Below, one piece after another: positions 62,057 through 64,000 of a DNA stretch of 64,000 bases. The stretch spans positions 16,678,001 through 16,742,000 of the forward strand of contig NW_027480423.1 of assembly GCF_051401765.1 (NCBI RefSeq), given 5' to 3'. The notes below the pieces were generated by a model that was not told the origin of the DNA, did no database searches, and saw nothing but the letters and a program-made list of their open reading frames with translations. Made by a program: the position numbers and the translations under genes. Position 1 is the first letter of the stretch. Each line of letters opens with the position of its first letter. The DNA comes from Calliopsis andreniformis (lineage: Eukaryota; Arthropoda; Insecta; Hymenoptera; Andrenidae).

Positions 62057-63663
62057 ACTAACTATTCTATCTGGTGGAGCAACGCCCTATGGTGAAGCCT
62101 AGCTTGCTCGGAAAGTAGAAATGACCATAAGTTTCATACTGGTTGCAATTATTCGTTTTATACGATCGAAACACTGTTGTATTTTTATTGCATTTTATGG
62201 TTCGGGCGTTGACTTCTAAGGCCCTAACCATTCAATCTGGTGGAGCAACGCCCTTGGCTGAAGCCTAACTTGCTCGGAAAGTAGAAATGACCATAAGTTT
62301 CATACTGGTTGCAATTATTCGTTTTATACGATGGACAAACTGTTGTATTTATATTGTATTTTATGCTTCTGGCGTTTACTTCTAAGGACCTAACTATTCG
62401 ATCTGGTGGAGCAACGCCCTAGAGTGAATCCTAGGTTGCTCGGAATGTAGAAATGACCATAACTTTCACACTGGTTGCAATTATTCGTTTTATACGATGG
62501 AAACGCTGTTGTATATGTATTGTACTTTATGCCTCTGGCGTTGACTTCTAAGGCCGAAGCTATTAGATGTGGTGGAGCAACGCCCTAGAGTGACGCCTAG
62601 GGTGCTCGGAACGTAGGAATGACCATTACTTTCACACTGGTTGCAATTATTCGTTTTATACGATGGAAGAGCTGTTGTATTTACATCGTATTTTATGCTT
62701 CTGGCGTTGACTTCTAAGGCACTAACTATTCGATCTGGTGGAGCAACGCCCTAGAGTGAATCCTAGGTTGCTCGGAATGTAGAAATGACCATAACTTTCA
62801 CACTGGTTGCAATTATTCGTTTTATACGATGGAAACGCTGTTGTATTTATATTGTACTTTATGCCTCTGGCGTTGACTTCTAAGGCCGTAGCTATTACAT
62901 GTGGTGGAGCAACGCCATAGAGTGACGCCTAGGGTGCTCGGAACGTTGAATGACAAGTACCTTCACACTGGTTGCAATTATTCGTTTTATACGATGGAAA
63001 AGCTGTTGTATTTATATCGTATTTTATGCTTCTGGTGTTGACTTCTAAGGCACTAACTATTCGATCTCGTGGAGCAACGCCCTAGAGTGAAGCCTAGGTT
63101 GCCCGGAACGTACAATTGGCCATCACTTTCAAACTGGTCGAAATTATTCCTGTTATATGATGGAAACACTGTTGTATTTTTTTTGTATTTTATGGTTCGG
63201 TCGTAGACTTCTAAGGCTCTAACTATTCAACATGTTGGAGCAACGCCCTAGGGTGAAGCCTAGGTTGCTCGGAAAGTATAAATGACCATAAGTTTCATAC
63301 TGGTTGCAATTATTCGTTTTATACGATGGAAACGCTGTTGTATATATATTGTACTTTATGCCTCTGGCGTTGACTTCTAAGGCCGTAGCTATTAGATGTG
63401 GTGGAGCAACGCCCTAGAGTGACGCCTAGGGTGCTCGGAACGTAGGAATGACCATTACTTTCACACTGGTTGCAATTATTCGTTATATACGATGGAAGAG
63501 CTGTTGTATTTACATCGTATTTTATGCTTCTGGCGTTGACTTCTAAGGCACTAACTATTCGATCTGGTGGAGCAACGCCCTAGAGTGAATCCTAGGTTGC
63601 TCGGAATGTAGAAATGACCATAACTTTCACACTGGTTGCAATTATTCGTTTTATACGATGGAA
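62056..63663 (+). repeat. Second copy of the 52.8-54.4 kb segment
   Basis: Follows directly on 59827-62056, so together these two segments repeat 50530-54366 in one piece of about 3.8 kb. Visible differences are few, for example TATTACATGTGG near 62893 and CGTTATATACG near 63481. Confidence 0.9.
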
Positions 63664-64000
63664 ACGCTGTTGTATTTATATTGTACTTTATACCTCTGGC
63701 GTTGACTTCTAAGGCCGTAGCTATTAGATGTGGTGGAGCAACGCCATAGAGTGACGCCTAGGGTGCTCGGAACGTTGAATGACAATTACCTTCACACTGG
63801 TTGCAATTATTCGTTTTATACGATGGAAAAGCTGTTGTATTTATATCGTATTTTATGCTTCTGGCGTTGACTTCTAAGGCACTAACTATTCGATCTCGTG
63901 GAGCAACGCCCTAGAGTGAAGCCTAGGTTGCCCGGAACGTACAATTGGCCATCACTTTCAAACTGGTCGAAATTATTCCTGTTATATGATGGAAACACTG
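62475..64000 (+). repeat. Tandem 5-monomer repeat running off the window (period 829)
   Basis: GAATGACAAG at 62948 is followed by GAATGACAAT at 63777, five monomers later, and the flanking order (GACGCCTAGGGTG, GAAGAGC, GAAACGC, GTTGAATGAC, CGATCTCGTGG, GTACAATTGGCC) repeats with it. Copy one is about 62475-63303 and copy two 63304 to the window end. A shorter trace of the same period is visible at 53.2-54.3 kb. Confidence 0.85.

Larger units (their letters stand above)
1..64000 (+). repeat. Satellite DNA array, ~166 bp monomer, head to tail across the window
   Basis: The same unit recurs without interruption from end to end. Starts of the AACTATTC-type landmark at 1, 167, 333, 499, 664, 830, 996 and 1160 give spacings of 164-166. 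Larger spacings later in the window are whole multiples of about 165.7 (left part) to 166.06 (right part). All copies have the same orientation. No unrelated insertion, gene or mobile element was found between monomers. Established knowledge: monomers near nucleosome length in long one-way arrays are typical of eukaryotic centromeric or pericentromeric heterochromatin. The centromere role here is inference. The family was not recognised, and the known alpha-satellite consensus is not similar. Both window edges lie inside the array. Confidence 0.98.
31311..64000 (+). repeat. Zone C of the array, more homogeneous
   Basis: About 197 monomers with mean period near 166.06. Zone markers are GTAGAATTGGCCATCAC with TTATATGATGGAAACAC, a run of eight T followed by GCATTTTATGGTTCGG, GCTCGGAAAGTAG with CATAAGTTTCATACTGG, GCTCGGAATGTAG with TTTTAGACGATGG or CGATGGAAACGC, GTACTTTATGCCTCTGG, and CTATTAGATGTGG with GACGCCTAGGGTG. 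Small one-base indels of zones A and B are rarer. The zone is a mosaic of the segmental duplications listed separately. Confidence 0.85.

Noticed and set aside
1..64000. Primate alpha satellite (171 bp)
   Set aside because: Monomer length is 166 and the sequence shares none of the familiar alpha consensus words. Only the weak CENP-B-box-like match is in common.

Overview
The whole 64 kb window is one uninterrupted satellite DNA array. A monomer of about 166 bp repeats head to tail, always in the same orientation, from base 1 to base 64,000, which is roughly 386 copies. Both edges cut through the array, so it continues outside the window. I found no protein-coding gene, RNA gene, transposon, CRISPR array or non-satellite spacer. 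The short open frames on both strands are by-products of the monomer: they recur at the same monomer phase, stay at or below about 100 residues, and break because 166 is not a multiple of 3. A nucleosome-length monomer in a long one-way array points to a eukaryotic centromeric or pericentromeric region. I do not recognise the family and cannot name the organism. It does not look like primate alpha satellite.

Monomer layout, using the copy at 830-995: positions 1-80 are GC-richer and carry a conserved CCTAGG and a CCGGAACGT core. Positions 81-140 are AT-rich (about 28% GC by hand count). Positions 141-166 return to the GC-richer part (GGCGTTGACTTCTAAGGCCC). An ATTCGTTTTATACGATGG segment in the AT-rich part weakly resembles the mammalian CENP-B box.

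By diagnostic variants the array falls into five zones: A1 (1 to about 6,870), B1 (about 6,871-12,425), A2 (about 12,426-25,430), B2 (about 25,431-31,310) and C (about 31,311-64,000). A1 and A2 share monomer lineages, and B1 and B2 share a different set, giving an A-B-A-B-C order. Zone C is more homogeneous and is derived mainly from B-like monomers.

Multi-monomer (higher-order) repeats lie on top of the monomer period. The spacings, measured between matching diagnostic variants, are near whole monomer multiples: 5-mer (828), 6-mer (993), 14-mer (2,323 and 2,325), 7-mer (1,163), 16-mer (2,656), 15-mer (2,492), 20-mer (3,322), 25-mer (4,144), 34-mer (5,647), 40-mer (6,641), 56-mer (9,281 and 9,297) and 63-mer (10,462). 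Copies often differ by exactly one, two or three whole monomers. Several junctions join two older segments in register, as expected from unequal exchange or conversion. No single higher-order unit fills the window. All block limits were placed by eye on diagnostic variants and may be off by tens of bases.
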